64,000 nucleotides of DNA. It comes from Streptomyces sp. SJL17-4 (GTDB lineage Bacteria > Actinomycetota > Actinomycetes > Streptomycetales > Streptomycetaceae). The DNA is taken from NCBI RefSeq assembly GCF_036826855.1, contig NZ_CP104578.1, positions 2,356,001 through 2,420,000 of the forward strand, given 5' to 3'. Below, piece by piece: positions 16,255 to 24,586 of this stretch. The notes under the pieces are model-generated. The model saw only the letters and a program-made list of their open reading frames with translations, ran no database searches and was not told the DNA's origin. The translations under genes were made by a program, and so were the position numbers. Positions within the stretch are counted from its first letter, which is position 1. Every line of letters begins with the position of its first letter.

Positions 16255-17076
16255 ATGAAGCTTCGCCGCACCCCTGCCGCCGCCGCGGCCGCCGTCGTCC
16301 TCGCGCTGACCGCCACCGCCTGTGGCGGCGGCTCCGACTCGGGCAGCAACGGTGACAAGATCAACGTCGGCATCAAGTTCGACCAGCCGGGCCTCGGCCT
16401 GAAGACCCCGGACGGCAAGTACGCCGGCTTCGACGTCGACGTCGCCCGCTACGTCGCGAAGGAGCTCGGCTTCGCCGAGGACAAGATCAACTTCAAGCAG
16501 GCACCCAGCGCCGAGCGCGAGAACCTGATCAAGAACGGTGACGTCAAGTTCGTCGTCGCCAGCTACTCGATCAACGACAAGCGCAAGAAGGAGGTCGACT
16601 TCGCCGGTCCGTACTTCCTGGCCCACCAGGACCTGCTCGTGCGCTCCGACGACAGCTCGATCACCAAGGTCGAGGACCTCAACGCCAAGAAGCTCTGCTC
16701 GGTCACCGGCTCGACCTCCGCGCAGAACGTCCGGGACAAGCTCGCTCCGAAGGCCGACCTCCGCCAGCTCGGCGGCTACTCCGAGTGCCTGACCGGCCTG
16801 GAGAACAAGCGTGTCGACGCGCTGACCACCGATGACTCCATCCTCGCGGGCTACGCCGCGCAGAAGGAGAACCAGGGCAAGTTCAAGCTCGCCGGTCTCC
16901 GGATGAGTGACGAGAAGTACGGCATCGGCGTCAAGAAGGGCGACGAGGAGCTGCGCGGCAAGATCAACAAGGCGCTCGAGAAGATGGTCACCGACGGCAC
17001 CTGGGAGAAGCTCGTCAAGGAGCACTTCGGCCCGTCCGGCTACAAGTACGAGCCCGCGCCGAAGGTCGAGAACTGA
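16255..17076 (+). CDS. gluB: Glutamate-binding lipoprotein GluB
   Basis: The 273-residue protein has a lipoprotein signal with lipobox 'LTATAC' (lipidated Cys23), so it is anchored on the outer face of the membrane. The SBP_bac_3 fold is visible: 'GIKFDQPGLGLKTPDGKYA' then 'GFDVDVARYVAKELG', 'FVVASYSINDKRKKEVDFA' and 'YFLAHQDLLVR'. It captures glutamate for GluACD. A gap of 54 bp separates it from gluA. A strong hairpin after its stop codon probably keeps its mRNA level above that of the permeases. Confidence 0.93.
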   Translation: MKLRRTPAAAAAAVVLALTATACGGGSDSGSNGDKINVGIKFDQPGLGLKTPDGKYAGFDVDVARYVAKELGFAEDKINFKQAPSAERENLIKNGDVKFVVASYSINDKRKKEVDFAGPYFLAHQDLLVRSDDSSITKVEDLNAKKLCSVTGSTSAQNVRDKLAPKADLRQLGGYSECLTGLENKRVDALTTDDSILAGYAAQKENQGKFKLAGLRMSDEKYGIGVKKGDEELRGKINKALEKMVTDGTWEKLVKEHFGPSGYKYEPAPKVEN

Positions 17077-17098
17077 CCTGACCCGCTCCGGCCGTGAC

Positions 17099-17121
17099 GG
17101 TCGCCCCCTTCCGGGGCGGCC
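17099..17121 (+). terminator. Intercistronic hairpin between gluB and gluC
   Basis: GGTCGCCCC (17099-17107) pairs with GGGGCGGCC (17113-17121) around a 5-nt loop. Its place inside the operon suggests partial termination or 3'-end protection of the gluAB message, giving excess binding protein, a common arrangement in importers. Confidence 0.55.
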
Positions 17122-17196
17122 GCCACACCGGCACCGGCCGCTGCCCACGCACCGGCCTTCACACCCGACCGACCACCAGGGGAGAGCGCGGGCATC

Positions 17197-17871
17197 GTGT
17201 TCGACTTTCTTGATTCCGGGCAGTACGACCTGCTCGGCGCCTTCTGGGTGACGGCGCAGCTCGCCCTCTACTCGGCGATCGGCTCGCTGATCTGGGGCAC
17301 CGCTCTGGTTGCCATGCGGGTCAGCCCGGTCCCACTCATGCGGGCCTTCGGCACCGCGTACGTCAACCTCGTCCGGAACACTCCACTGACCGTGGTCATC
17401 GTGGCCTGCTCACTCGGCCTCGACCAGACCCTCGGCATCACGCTCGGCGCCGAGGGCTCCGAGTCGATCGGCTTCCGGCTGGCCGTCCTCGGACTCGTCG
17501 CGTACACCGGCACCTTTGTCTGCGAGGCGCTGCGCTCCGGCATCAACACCGTCCCGCCCGGCCAGGCCGAGGCGGCCCGCGCGCTGGGCCTGAGCTTCAT
17601 CCAGGTCCTCACCCTGGTGGTGCTCCCCCAGGCGTTCCGCACGGTGGTCACTCCGCTCGCCAACGTCCTGATCGCCCTCACCAAGAACACCACCGTGGCG
17701 GCGGCCATCAGCGCGGCCGAGGCAGCGTTCCTGATGAAGGAAATGATCGAGAACGAGGCCGACGCGCTTTTCGCGGTCTTTGCGGTCTTCGCATTCGGCT
17801 TCATCGTCCTCACCCTCCCGACCGGCCTCATCCTGGGCTGGGCGGCCAAGCGACTGGCGGTGAAGCGATGA
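17197..17871 (+). CDS. gluC: Glutamate ABC importer permease GluC
   Basis: The 224-residue membrane protein starts at GTG 17197 after AGGGGAGAG. It has about five helices and the EAA loop 'EAARALGLSFIQVLTLVVL' that docks on the ATPase, plus the HisM-type 'NLVRNTPLTVVIVA' segment. It pairs with GluD to form the channel. Its TGA overlaps the gluD ATG (ATGA), so the two permeases are made in a coupled manner. Confidence 0.92.
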   Translation: MFDFLDSGQYDLLGAFWVTAQLALYSAIGSLIWGTALVAMRVSPVPLMRAFGTAYVNLVRNTPLTVVIVACSLGLDQTLGITLGAEGSESIGFRLAVLGLVAYTGTFVCEALRSGINTVPPGQAEAARALGLSFIQVLTLVVLPQAFRTVVTPLANVLIALTKNTTVAAAISAAEAAFLMKEMIENEADALFAVFAVFAFGFIVLTLPTGLILGWAAKRLAVKR

Positions 17872-18758
17872 CCTCCGTCCTGTATGACACCCCCGGCCCC
17901 CGTGCCAAGCGGCGCAACGTCCTCTACACGGTCGGCTTCCTCGCGGTCCTCGGCCTACTGGCCTGGTGGGTGTTGGCCGCCCTGGCCGACAAGAACCAGC
18001 TGGCCGCCGAGAAGTGGAGTCCGTTCGTCACCGACTCCCGGGTCTGGACGACCTATCTGCTGCCCGGTCTGATGGAGACCCTCAAGGCCGCCGCGCTGTC
18101 GATCCTGATCGCGCTGCCGCTCGGAGCCCTCCTTGGCATCGGCCGGCTTTCCGACCACCGCTGGGTGCGCGTCCCCGTCGGGGCGGTCGTGGAGTTCTTC
18201 CGCGCCATCCCGGTGCTGCTCCTGATGATGTTCGCGGCCGCCCTGTACCGCGAGTTCACGACGGTCAGTTCCGACTTCCGCCCGCTCTACGCGGTCGTCA
18301 CCGGTCTGGTGCTCTACAACGCCTCGGTGATCGCCGAGATCGTCCGGGCCGGTGTGCTCTCGCTGCCGCGCGGCCAGGGCGACGCGGCCGAGGCACTCGG
18401 TATGCGCAAGGGCCAGACCATGATGTACGTCCTGCTCCCGCAGGCCGTCACCGTCATGCTCCCCGCCCTGGTCAGCCAGCTCGTCGTGATCGTCAAGGAC
18501 ACGGCACTCGGCGGCGCCCTGCTCGGCTTCACGGAGCTGCTCAGCCAGAACCGGCAGATCACCGCGAACTACGGCGCCAACACCATCGCCACCTTCACCG
18601 TCATCGCGCTGATCTACATCGTCCTCAACGCGATCGTCACCTGGCTCGCGGGACGTCTGGAGAAGCGCCTGCGGCAGGGCAAGAAGTCCGTCGCGGCGGC
18701 CATCCCCGCCCAGGGCGGACCCGCCGATGTGAAGAGCGACGCCGTCAGCGGTGCCTGA
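17868..18758 (+). CDS. gluD: Glutamate ABC importer permease GluD
   Basis: The 296-residue second permease has an N-terminal extra helix, then the PAAT permease core: 'GAVVEFFRAIPVLLLMMFA', EAA loop 'DAAEALGMRKGQTMMYVLL', and 'VIVKDTALGGALLGFTELL'. The Lys-rich tail is cytoplasmic. It is coupled to gluC by ATGA overlap. A short inverted repeat directly at the stop codon probably terminates the operon. Confidence 0.92.
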   Translation: MTSVLYDTPGPRAKRRNVLYTVGFLAVLGLLAWWVLAALADKNQLAAEKWSPFVTDSRVWTTYLLPGLMETLKAAALSILIALPLGALLGIGRLSDHRWVRVPVGAVVEFFRAIPVLLLMMFAAALYREFTTVSSDFRPLYAVVTGLVLYNASVIAEIVRAGVLSLPRGQGDAAEALGMRKGQTMMYVLLPQAVTVMLPALVSQLVVIVKDTALGGALLGFTELLSQNRQITANYGANTIATFTVIALIYIVLNAIVTWLAGRLEKRLRQGKKSVAAAIPAQGGPADVKSDAVSGA

Positions 18759-18772
18759 CCCCTCCAGGGGTC
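18757..18772 (+). terminator. Short hairpin at the end of gluABCD
   Basis: GACCCC (18757-18762) and GGGGTC (18767-18772) form a 6-bp stem with a 4-nt loop that starts inside the gluD stop codon. Confidence 0.5.
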
Positions 18773-18951
18773 TGTGGGACAACAGGGGTGGGCCGGAGCG
18801 GTACTGACTTCAGGTCAGCCGCACCGCGCCCACCCCGTCGCTTGACGCAAGCACCCTCAGTGGGTTGCATACGGTCTGTGATCAAGCACCGGGCTCGTGC
18901 CACACTCAGATGTGCTGCCCCCATGACCGTCCGGCCTTCAGGAGCCGCGCC

Positions 18952-20757
18952 GTGGACCCGGTGATCATCGTGGGCGCGGGGCCGGTCGGCCTCGCGCTCT
19001 CCCTCGCGCTCGCCGCGCAGGGTGTGCCCAGCGTCGTCCTCGACGAGGGCTCCGGCAAGGACGAGCCACGCCCCGCCCGCAGCGTCGTGCTGCGCGCCGA
19101 CATGGCCGCGATGGTCGAGCGGCTCGGCTGCACCACCCTCCGTGACGAGGGCGTCCGCTGGGTCGGCTGGCGCGGCATGCGCCGCCGCCAGGTGGTCCGC
19201 CACCTCACCCTCGACCTGGGGCTCGGCGGTACGGAGGAGTGGTCCGAGGACCCCGCCGCGCCCTCGGCACCGGCTGCGCCGCTGCACATCCCGCAGCACG
19301 CCCTGGCGCGCGGGCTGCGCGACGCCATCGCCCACCAGAAGCTGATCCGGCTCGTCACCGAGGCCCGGCTCGACACCATCGAGCAGGACCGCGACGGCGT
19401 CGTCGCCCACACCCGGGGCCCGGCGGGCACCTGGTGGCGCGGCAGCCATCTCGTCGGCTGCGACGGCGCCCGCTCGACCGTCCGCAAGCTGCTCGGCATC
19501 CGCTTCCCGGGCCGTACGGCGGTGGAGCGGCACGCGGTCGCCGCACTGCGCACCGAACTCCCCTGGCCCGGCGAGGCCCTGTTGCACCGTCAGCCGCCGT
19601 GGCGCGGCGCCGCCGACGAGATCACCGCCCGCCCACTGCCCGACGGGGTGTGGCGGATCGACTGGCTGCTGCCGCCCCGGGGCGACCTCGTCACCCCGGA
19701 CGCGCTGGTCGCCCGGATCCGCGAGACCCTGGCCGGCTGGTGCGACGGTGTGACACCCCCGTACGAACTCATCGACACCGGCGTCCACACCCTCCACCAC
19801 CGGCTCGCCCGCCGGTGGCGGGTCGACCGCGTCCTCCTCGCCGGGGACGCGGCGCACCTGCTCGGCGCGGTCGGCACCCAGGGCCTCGACGAGGGGTTGA
19901 GGGACGTCGACAACCTCGCCTGGAAACTGGCCCACACCTGGCACCACGGAGCCTCCGAGCGGTTGCTCGACAGCTACCAGAGCGAGCGGCGCTCGGCCGT
20001 CGCCCACCGGCTGCGCGGCGCCGACCAGTCGCTGCCGGTCCTGCGGGGCGGCGGCGGTCTCCGGACGTACCTTCCGGGGGCCACGCGCGGCCACGACGCC
20101 CTCCTGACCGACGGCCATGTGGGGCGCGGCCCGCTCGGCGCGCCCCCGGCGTACCCCCACTCCCCCCTCGCACCTCCGTACACCGAGGGCCGGACCCCGG
20201 TCGGCACCCCGGAGGGCGCCCCGGTCGAGGACGTCCGCGTGACCGCCCCCGACGGCACGACCGTACGGCTCCGGGACCGGCTGGGTCAGGGCCGCCTCCT
20301 GGTCCTCCTGGTCGCGCCCGGCACCGGGGTGTGGGACCCGCGGCACTGGCGCGGCGCCGGGGTGATGCCCCGGCTCGAAGAGGCGGTCGCCGCCCTCCCG
20401 GCGAAGGCCGAGGTCCTGGTGACGGAGGCCTACCCGGGCGCCCCCGCCCACGCCGTCCTGCTGGTACGGCCCGACGGACATCTCGTCGCGGCCTTCGCCG
20501 GGGTCCACCCCGAGGGGCTGTACGCGGCGGCGGACGCGGCCCGCGGCGGCTCGCCGACCGACGAGCCGGAAGACGGGACGGAGGGCGGGACGGAGGCCGG
20601 AGCGACGGCGGGCGCAACGGCGGGATCGAAGACGGGAGCGAAGGCCGGAGCGAAGGCCGGAGCGAAGGCGGGCTCGAAGGTGAGCTCGAAGACGGGGTCG
20701 AAGGTGGAAGCCGCCGGAGTGTCCACGGGGAGTGACCGCACAGCGGACATGCGTTGA
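18952..20757 (+). CDS. FAD-dependent aromatic-type monooxygenase with repetitive C-terminal tail
   Basis: The 601-residue protein opens with the Rossmann motif 'VIIVGAGPVGLALSLALA' and 'VVLDEGSG'. It has the 'GCDGARSTVRKLLGI' DG motif and the FAD-ribityl motif 'VLLAGDAAHLLGAVGTQGL' followed by 'GLRDVDNLAWKLA'. These place it in the PheA/TetX-type flavin monooxygenase family, here with a C-terminal thioredoxin-like domain ('GRLLVLLVAPGTGVW', 'VLLVRPDGHLVAAF'). The usual 'PxGGQG' is changed to 'AVGTQG'. The last 45 residues are Thr/Ala/Gly/Lys repeats ('AKAGAKAGAKAGSK'). GTG 18952 follows CAGGAG and begins right at the nucleotide-binding strand. The substrate is unknown; co-directional cysteine dioxygenase lies downstream. 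Confidence 0.87.
   Translation: MDPVIIVGAGPVGLALSLALAAQGVPSVVLDEGSGKDEPRPARSVVLRADMAAMVERLGCTTLRDEGVRWVGWRGMRRRQVVRHLTLDLGLGGTEEWSEDPAAPSAPAAPLHIPQHALARGLRDAIAHQKLIRLVTEARLDTIEQDRDGVVAHTRGPAGTWWRGSHLVGCDGARSTVRKLLGIRFPGRTAVERHAVAALRTELPWPGEALLHRQPPWRGAADEITARPLPDGVWRIDWLLPPRGDLVTPDALVARIRETLAGWCDGVTPPYELIDTGVHTLHHRLARRWRVDRVLLAGDAAHLLGAVGTQGLDEGLRDVDNLAWKLAHTWHHGASERLLDSYQSERRSAVAHRLRGADQSLPVLRGGGGLRTYLPGATRGHDALLTDGHVGRGPLGAPPAYPHSPLAPPYTEGRTPVGTPEGAPVEDVRVTAPDGTTVRLRDRLGQGRLLVLLVAPGTGVWDPRHWRGAGVMPRLEEAVAALPAKAEVLVTEAYPGAPAHAVLLVRPDGHLVAAFAGVHPEGLYAAADAARGGSPTDEPEDGTEGGTEAGATAGATAGSKTGAKAGAKAGAKAGSKVSSKTGSKVEAAGVSTGSDRTADMR
20578..20700. repeat. Short in-frame repeats in the monooxygenase tail
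   Basis: Degenerate 12-bp units near 'ggagcgaaggcc' and 'gggacggagggc' run through this stretch and encode the Gly-Ala-Lys-Ala and Gly-Gly-Thr-Glu repeats of the FAD monooxygenase C-terminus. Confidence 0.7.
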
Positions 20758-20989
20758 TTCCCGCAGGCGCGCATGGTGTACTCCGGAGCGTGACCGACAC
20801 CGATGTGCGCCTGTGGCGGAGGGTCCATATGGACCTCGTCCGCTATGCGGGCTGCGTGTGTCGCCCGTCCTGCTGATCTCGCCCCTTCCCCGCGCGCGCC
20901 CCGCCATCGCCGTACGTCCAGGTACATCCCGGTACGTCCGTGTGTCGTGCTGCCGCCGCGCGCTCTCAGCGAACCCAGGACGGTCACCC

Positions 20990-21571
20990 GTGTCTCAACC
21001 CGCCCCCGCACGCCCCCTGAACGCCTCGACCCACTCCCCCGTCGACTCCCCCGCCACTCCCGCCGCCACACCCCCCGGCGCCCCGTCGGCGGCCGATCTG
21101 CTCGACTTCGTCCGACGCACGGCGGCCGACCGGGAACTCGTCGACTCCCTGCCCCTCGACCCCGAGGGCCGTACCTGGGTACGGCTCGAAGGCCCCGGCG
21201 GCAGCGAGGCCTGGCTCATCGGCTGGCCGCCCGGCACGGGCACGGGCTGGCACGACCACGCCGAGTCGCTGGGCGCCTTCGCCACCGCGCGCGGCACCCT
21301 GACCGAGAACGCGCTGGCGGTCCGGCTGCCGGCGAGCGGCTGGAAGACCCTGGAACTGGCCGACGGCCTCGACCGCTCCCGTCGGCTCGGGGAGGGCGGT
21401 GGCCGCGCCTTCGGCCGCCACCATGTGCACGAGGTGCTCAATGAGTCCACCGACACCCACGCGGTGTCGGTGCACGCCTACTACCCGCCGCTCCCGCTGA
21501 TCCGGCGCTTCAGCCGGGCGGGCGCGGTGCTCCGTCTCGAGCAGGTCGAACGCCCGGAGGACTGGCAGTGA
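20990..21571 (+). CDS. Cysteine dioxygenase
   Basis: The 193-residue cupin-fold protein carries the iron-binding signature 'WHDHAESLGAFATARG' (His-x-His) and the third ligand region 'FGRHHVHEVLNES', with the Tyr in 'VHAYYPPL'. It matches bacterial cysteine dioxygenases, which oxidise L-cysteine to cysteine sulfinate. The GTG at 20990 is chosen because the residues upstream are not conserved-looking; the first 35 residues are a Pro/Ala/Ser-rich leader. Its TGA overlaps the GTG of a rhodanese gene, so cysteine oxidation and sulfur transfer are coupled. Confidence 0.85.
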   Translation: MSQPAPARPLNASTHSPVDSPATPAATPPGAPSAADLLDFVRRTAADRELVDSLPLDPEGRTWVRLEGPGGSEAWLIGWPPGTGTGWHDHAESLGAFATARGTLTENALAVRLPASGWKTLELADGLDRSRRLGEGGGRAFGRHHVHEVLNESTDTHAVSVHAYYPPLPLIRRFSRAGAVLRLEQVERPEDWQ

Positions 21572-22020
21572 GCGACAGCGACAACGCCCGCGCCGGTATC
21601 GACGTCGGTGTCGAAGGGGGCATCGAAGTCGGCATCGACGAACTCCTGGAGCAGGTCAGGTCCGGCCTCGACCGGATCGAACCGCGGGCCGCCTACGAGG
21701 CGTACGAGTCGGGTGAAGCGCTCCTGGTCGACACCCGCTATGCGGCCCTGCGCGAACGGGACGGCCTGATCCCGGGCGCGCTGGTGGTGGAGCGCAACGA
21801 ACTGGAATGGCGGCTGGATCCCCGGGGCAGCCACCGCGCACCGGAGGCGACCGGCCATGACCTCCTGGTGGTGGTCCTCTGCAACGAGGGCTACGCCTCT
21901 TCCCTCGCTGCCGAGTCCCTGCGCCGTCTGGGCCTGCACCGGGCGACGGACCTGATCGGCGGCTTCCAGGCATGGAAGGCGGCGGGCCTCCCGGTCCTGC
22001 TCCCGACGACACCGGGCTGA
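21568..22020 (+). CDS. Rhodanese-domain protein
   Basis: The 150-residue protein contains one rhodanese domain: 'EALLVDTRYAALRERDGLI', 'PGALVVERNELEWRL' and the active loop with Cys near residue 105 in 'VVVLCNEGYASSLAA', ending 'DLIGGFQAWKAAGLPV'. The catalytic Cys is present, so sulfurtransferase activity is expected. The first 25 residues are a small repeat of Gly-Ile/Val-Asp/Glu. It starts within the cysteine dioxygenase stop (GTGA), which suggests it handles sulfane sulfur or sulfite from cysteine breakdown. Confidence 0.85.
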   Translation: MSDSDNARAGIDVGVEGGIEVGIDELLEQVRSGLDRIEPRAAYEAYESGEALLVDTRYAALRERDGLIPGALVVERNELEWRLDPRGSHRAPEATGHDLLVVVLCNEGYASSLAAESLRRLGLHRATDLIGGFQAWKAAGLPVLLPTTPG

Positions 22021-22042
22021 GCCCCGAGAGGGAGGGAACGCG

Positions 22043-22073
22043 TCCTTCTGATCTCCCCCGGGGATCAGAAGGA
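22043..22073. terminator. Bidirectional terminator between the rhodanese gene and recX
   Basis: TCCTTCTGATC (22043-22053) and GATCAGAAGGA (22063-22073) are perfect 11-bp arms around a 9-nt loop. The convergent genes end at 22020 and 22065; the right arm overlaps the recX stop codon, so the hairpin serves both strands. Confidence 0.75.
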
Positions 22074-22631
22074 CTCGTCGAGCCCGTCCGTGTCCTCGCC
22101 CTCGGCCTCCAGCGCCTGGCGGACGACACGGAGGGCCATGCCCTCGGGATAGCCCTTGCGGGCGAGCATCCCGGCGAGCCGTCTCAGGCGCCGGTCGCGG
22201 TCGAGACCGCGGGTGGCGCGCAGCTTGCGGGCGACGAGCTCCCGCGCGGTGGCCTCCTCCTGGTCGGAGTCGAGCTGCTCCACCGCTTCCTGGATGAGGG
22301 ACGGTTCGACGCCCTTGGTCCGCAGCTCGCGGGCGAGCGCCCGGCGGGCGAGGCCCCGGCCGTGGTGGCGGGACTCCACCCAGGCCCCCGCGAAAGCGGC
22401 GTCGTCGATGAGCCCGACGTCCTCGAAGCGGGAGAGGACCTCCTCGGCCACCTCGTCAGGGATCTCCCGCTTGCGCAGCGCGTCGGCGAGCTGCTTGCGC
22501 GTGCGGGGGTTCCCGGTGAGCAGGCGCAGGCAGATCGCCCGCGCCCGCTCAGCCGGGTCCTGGGGTGACAGCTCTTTCTCGGCCCTCGACGAGTCGGGGC
22601 TGTCACCCGGCCATTCGGTGCGACCGGTCAC
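22065..22631 (-). CDS. recX: Regulatory protein RecX
   Basis: The 188-residue protein has the three-helix RecX repeats: 'ARAICLRLLTGNPRTRKQL', 'VLSRFEDVGLIDDAAFAGA', 'RALARELRTKGVEPSLI' and 'GMLARKGYPEGMALRVV'. RecX binds and limits the RecA filament. The GTG start is 4 bp after the recA stop, so it is expressed from the recA promoter by read-through and coupling. The 30-residue N-terminal extension before the first helix is typical for Streptomyces. Confidence 0.93.
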   Translation of the reverse strand: MTGRTEWPGDSPDSSRAEKELSPQDPAERARAICLRLLTGNPRTRKQLADALRKREIPDEVAEEVLSRFEDVGLIDDAAFAGAWVESRHHGRGLARRALARELRTKGVEPSLIQEAVEQLDSDQEEATARELVARKLRATRGLDRDRRLRRLAGMLARKGYPEGMALRVVRQALEAEGEDTDGLDESF

Positions 22632-22635
22632 TGGT

Positions 22636-23772
22636 TCAGCTCTTGACCGCGGTGGCCTTGGTCGCCTTCGCGGTCTTGCTCGCGGGTGCCGGGACGCTCT
22701 TGGCGGCGTCGTCCGTGCCGGCGGTGTCCGCGGCGGCGGCCGCGTCCGTCGCCGCCTCGGCCTTGGCGGCCTCGGGCCGGACGCCGACGCCGAGCTTCTC
22801 CTTGATCTTCTTCTCGATCTCGTCGGCGAGGTCGGGGTTGTCCTTCAGGAAGTTGCGGGCGTTCTCCTTGCCCTGGCCGAGCTGGTCGCCCTCGTACGTG
22901 TACCAGGCACCGGCCTTGCGCACGAAGCCGTGCTCCACGCCCATGTCGATCAGACCGCCCTCGCGGCTGATGCCCTGGCCGTAGAGGATGTCGAACTCGG
23001 CCTGCTTGAAGGGGGGCGCGACCTTGTTCTTGACGACCTTGACGCGGGTGCGGTTGCCGACCGCGTCCGTGCCGTCCTTGAGGGTCTCGATACGGCGGAT
23101 GTCGAGGCGCACCGAGGCGTAGAACTTGAGGGCGCGGCCACCGGTCGTGGTCTCCGGCGAGCCGAACATCACGCCGATCTTCTCGCGGAGCTGGTTGATG
23201 AAGATCGCGGTGGTCTTGGACTGGTTGAGCGCACTGGTGATCTTCCGGAGCGCCTGGCTCATGAGTCGGGCCTGGAGGCCGACGTGGGAGTCGCCCATCT
23301 CGCCCTCGATCTCCGCGCGCGGGACGAGCGCGGCGACGGAGTCGATGACGATCAGGTCGAGGGCGCCGGAGCGGACCAGCATGTCGACGATCTCGAGGGC
23401 CTGCTCGCCGTTGTCCGGCTGGGACAGGATGAGGTTGTCGATGTCGACGCCGAGCTTCTTGGCGTACTCGGGGTCGAGGGCGTGCTCGGCGTCCACGAAC
23501 GCCACCTGGCCGCCGGCCTTCTGGGCGTTGGCCACCGCGTGCAGGGTCAGGGTCGTCTTGCCGGAGGACTCCGGTCCGTAGACCTCCACGACACGGCCGC
23601 GCGGCAGGCCACCGACGCCGAGGGCGATGTCGAGGGCGGTCGATCCGGTCGGGATCACCTCGATCGGCTCCTGGGTGCGGTCGCCCATGCGCATCACGGC
23701 GCCCTTGCCGAATTGGCGTTCAATCTGTGCGAGCGCGGCGTCGAGCGCCTTCTCGCGGTCGGTTCCTGCCAT
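22636..23772 (-). CDS. recA: Recombinase RecA
   Basis: The 378-residue protein has the RecA core: Walker A 'GPESSGKTT' (from residue 66), Walker B strand '[18 protein letters not shown]', loop L1 '[19 protein letters not shown]', and L2 '[19 protein letters not shown]'. The Ala/Lys/Thr-rich C-terminal tail (about 45 residues) is longer than in E. coli but usual for Streptomyces. RecA drives strand exchange and DNA-damage signalling. The ATG at 23772 lies 44 nt downstream of a LexA-independent damage promoter motif. Confidence 0.97.
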   Translation of the reverse strand: MAGTDREKALDAALAQIERQFGKGAVMRMGDRTQEPIEVIPTGSTALDIALGVGGLPRGRVVEVYGPESSGKTTLTLHAVANAQKAGGQVAFVDAEHALDPEYAKKLGVDIDNLILSQPDNGEQALEIVDMLVRSGALDLIVIDSVAALVPRAEIEGEMGDSHVGLQARLMSQALRKITSALNQSKTTAIFINQLREKIGVMFGSPETTTGGRALKFYASVRLDIRRIETLKDGTDAVGNRTRVKVVKNKVAPPFKQAEFDILYGQGISREGGLIDMGVEHGFVRKAGAWYTYEGDQLGQGKENARNFLKDNPDLADEIEKKIKEKLGVGVRPEAAKAEAATDAAAAADTAGTDDAAKSVPAPASKTAKATKATAVKS

Positions 23773-23815
23773 GGGTTCCACCCGGTTTGCTTGAGTCGAT
23801 CGCTTCATGTGAAAG

Positions 23816-23838
23816 ACGCTAACCCCTGCCACTGACAA
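23816..23838 (-). promoter_or_regulatory. recA damage-inducible promoter (RecA-ND type)
   Basis: On the minus strand TTGTCAGTGGC, six bases, then TAGCGT is an exact fit to the actinobacterial RecA-independent damage promoter TTGTCAGTGGC-N6-TAGNNT. In mycobacteria this class is activated by PafBC/ClgR-type control. The ATG follows after 43 nt. Confidence 0.85.
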
Positions 23839-23911
23839 TGGGCCCCGACGTCCCCTCCAGCCTGTGGACAACTCGGCGACAAGCCCGAGATCCCAAGGGC
23901 CGGGCTTCCAT

Positions 23912-23927
23912 GAGAATGGATGTTCGA
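23912..23927. promoter_or_regulatory. Candidate degenerate SOS (LexA) box upstream of recA
   Basis: On the minus strand the site reads TCGAACATCCATTCTC. The left half TCGAAC is a perfect LexA half site of the actinobacterial type (TCGAAC-N4-GTTCGA); the right half matches only partly. It lies about 75 bp upstream of the damage promoter. Confidence 0.5.
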
Positions 23928-24103
23928 TTTTAGTGTCAAGCGTATCCACGGGGCGACACGCCGACTCGTTCGCTACCGACTGCTCCAGCCCGGACACGGA
24001 GAGCGAAGGGCGGCCGTGGCCGTAGAGGTCCGAGGAGACCCGGGGAGAGCCGAGGCGCCGCGTACATCCGGCCCGCCGTGGCATCCGCCCTCACGGGCCA
24101 GGT

Positions 24104-24586
24104 TCACGCTTCGTCGGCCACGGTGCCGCTGGAGGACGGAGCTGCCCTTCTTCTGCGGTACACCACCACCCCGCACACCGCGAGGAGGAGGACGGCCACG
24201 GCGGACACCCCGAGGGCCGTCCGCCCGGCGAAGAGCCGTCCCACCACTTCGAGCAGGCCGAGCCCCGCGGTCGCGTAGATCAGCGCCCAGGCCGCTCCGC
24301 CCACGAACAGGGCGGGGAGGTAGCGCGGCAAGGGCATCCGCATGCTGCCCGCGAGGAAGTTCGCGGCGGTCTGGAAACCGATGGTCAGGAAGGAGACCGC
24401 CACCACCGGTGCGCCCCACCGCTGGATCGCACGCTCGGCGCGCTGGAACTTCGCCGAGGAGATCCGCCCGGCGAACCTGCTGCGCCGGGCACCGGCGCCG
24501 GCGAGCCACCCGACGGCGAACGTCCCTCCGGCGCGCAGCAGGACGATGACGTACAGGGTTCCGGCCGTGAGCGCGATCCTATCCAC
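24104..24586 (-). CDS. Small DedA/VTT-like membrane protein
   Basis: The 160-residue protein has four to five hydrophobic segments and resembles a shortened DedA/VTT (SNARE-associated) protein. It has the amphipathic motif 'ERAIQRWGAPVVAVSFLTI' with 'GFQTAANFLAGSMRMPL', then 'ALFVGGAAWALIYATAGLG'. DedA proteins flip or distribute membrane lipids; the Arg-Phe re-entrant motifs of full-length members are only partly visible. The start is GTG 24586. It lies upstream of recA in the same direction but over 300 bp away, so it is probably separate. Confidence 0.75.
   Translation of the reverse strand: MDRIALTAGTLYVIVLLRAGGTFAVGWLAGAGARRSRFAGRISSAKFQRAERAIQRWGAPVVAVSFLTIGFQTAANFLAGSMRMPLPRYLPALFVGGAAWALIYATAGLGLLEVVGRLFAGRTALGVSAVAVLLLAVCGVVVYRRRRAAPSSSGTVADEA

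Larger units (their letters stand above)
23773..24103. other. recA upstream region
   Basis: This 331-bp stretch between the recA start and the end of the DedA-like gene contains the damage promoter (23816-23838), a LexA-like half palindrome (23912-23927), and otherwise no protein-like frame. Confidence 0.7.

Noticed and set aside
18842..18875. A -35/-10 promoter (TTGACG ... TACGGT) before the FAD monooxygenase
   Set aside because: The spacing of 22 bp is too long for a standard promoter, and the alternative -10 boxes are poor.
20430..21071. A 213-codon minus-strand frame between the monooxygenase and cysteine dioxygenase
   Set aside because: It overlaps both real genes in antisense and is biased by the tail repeats.
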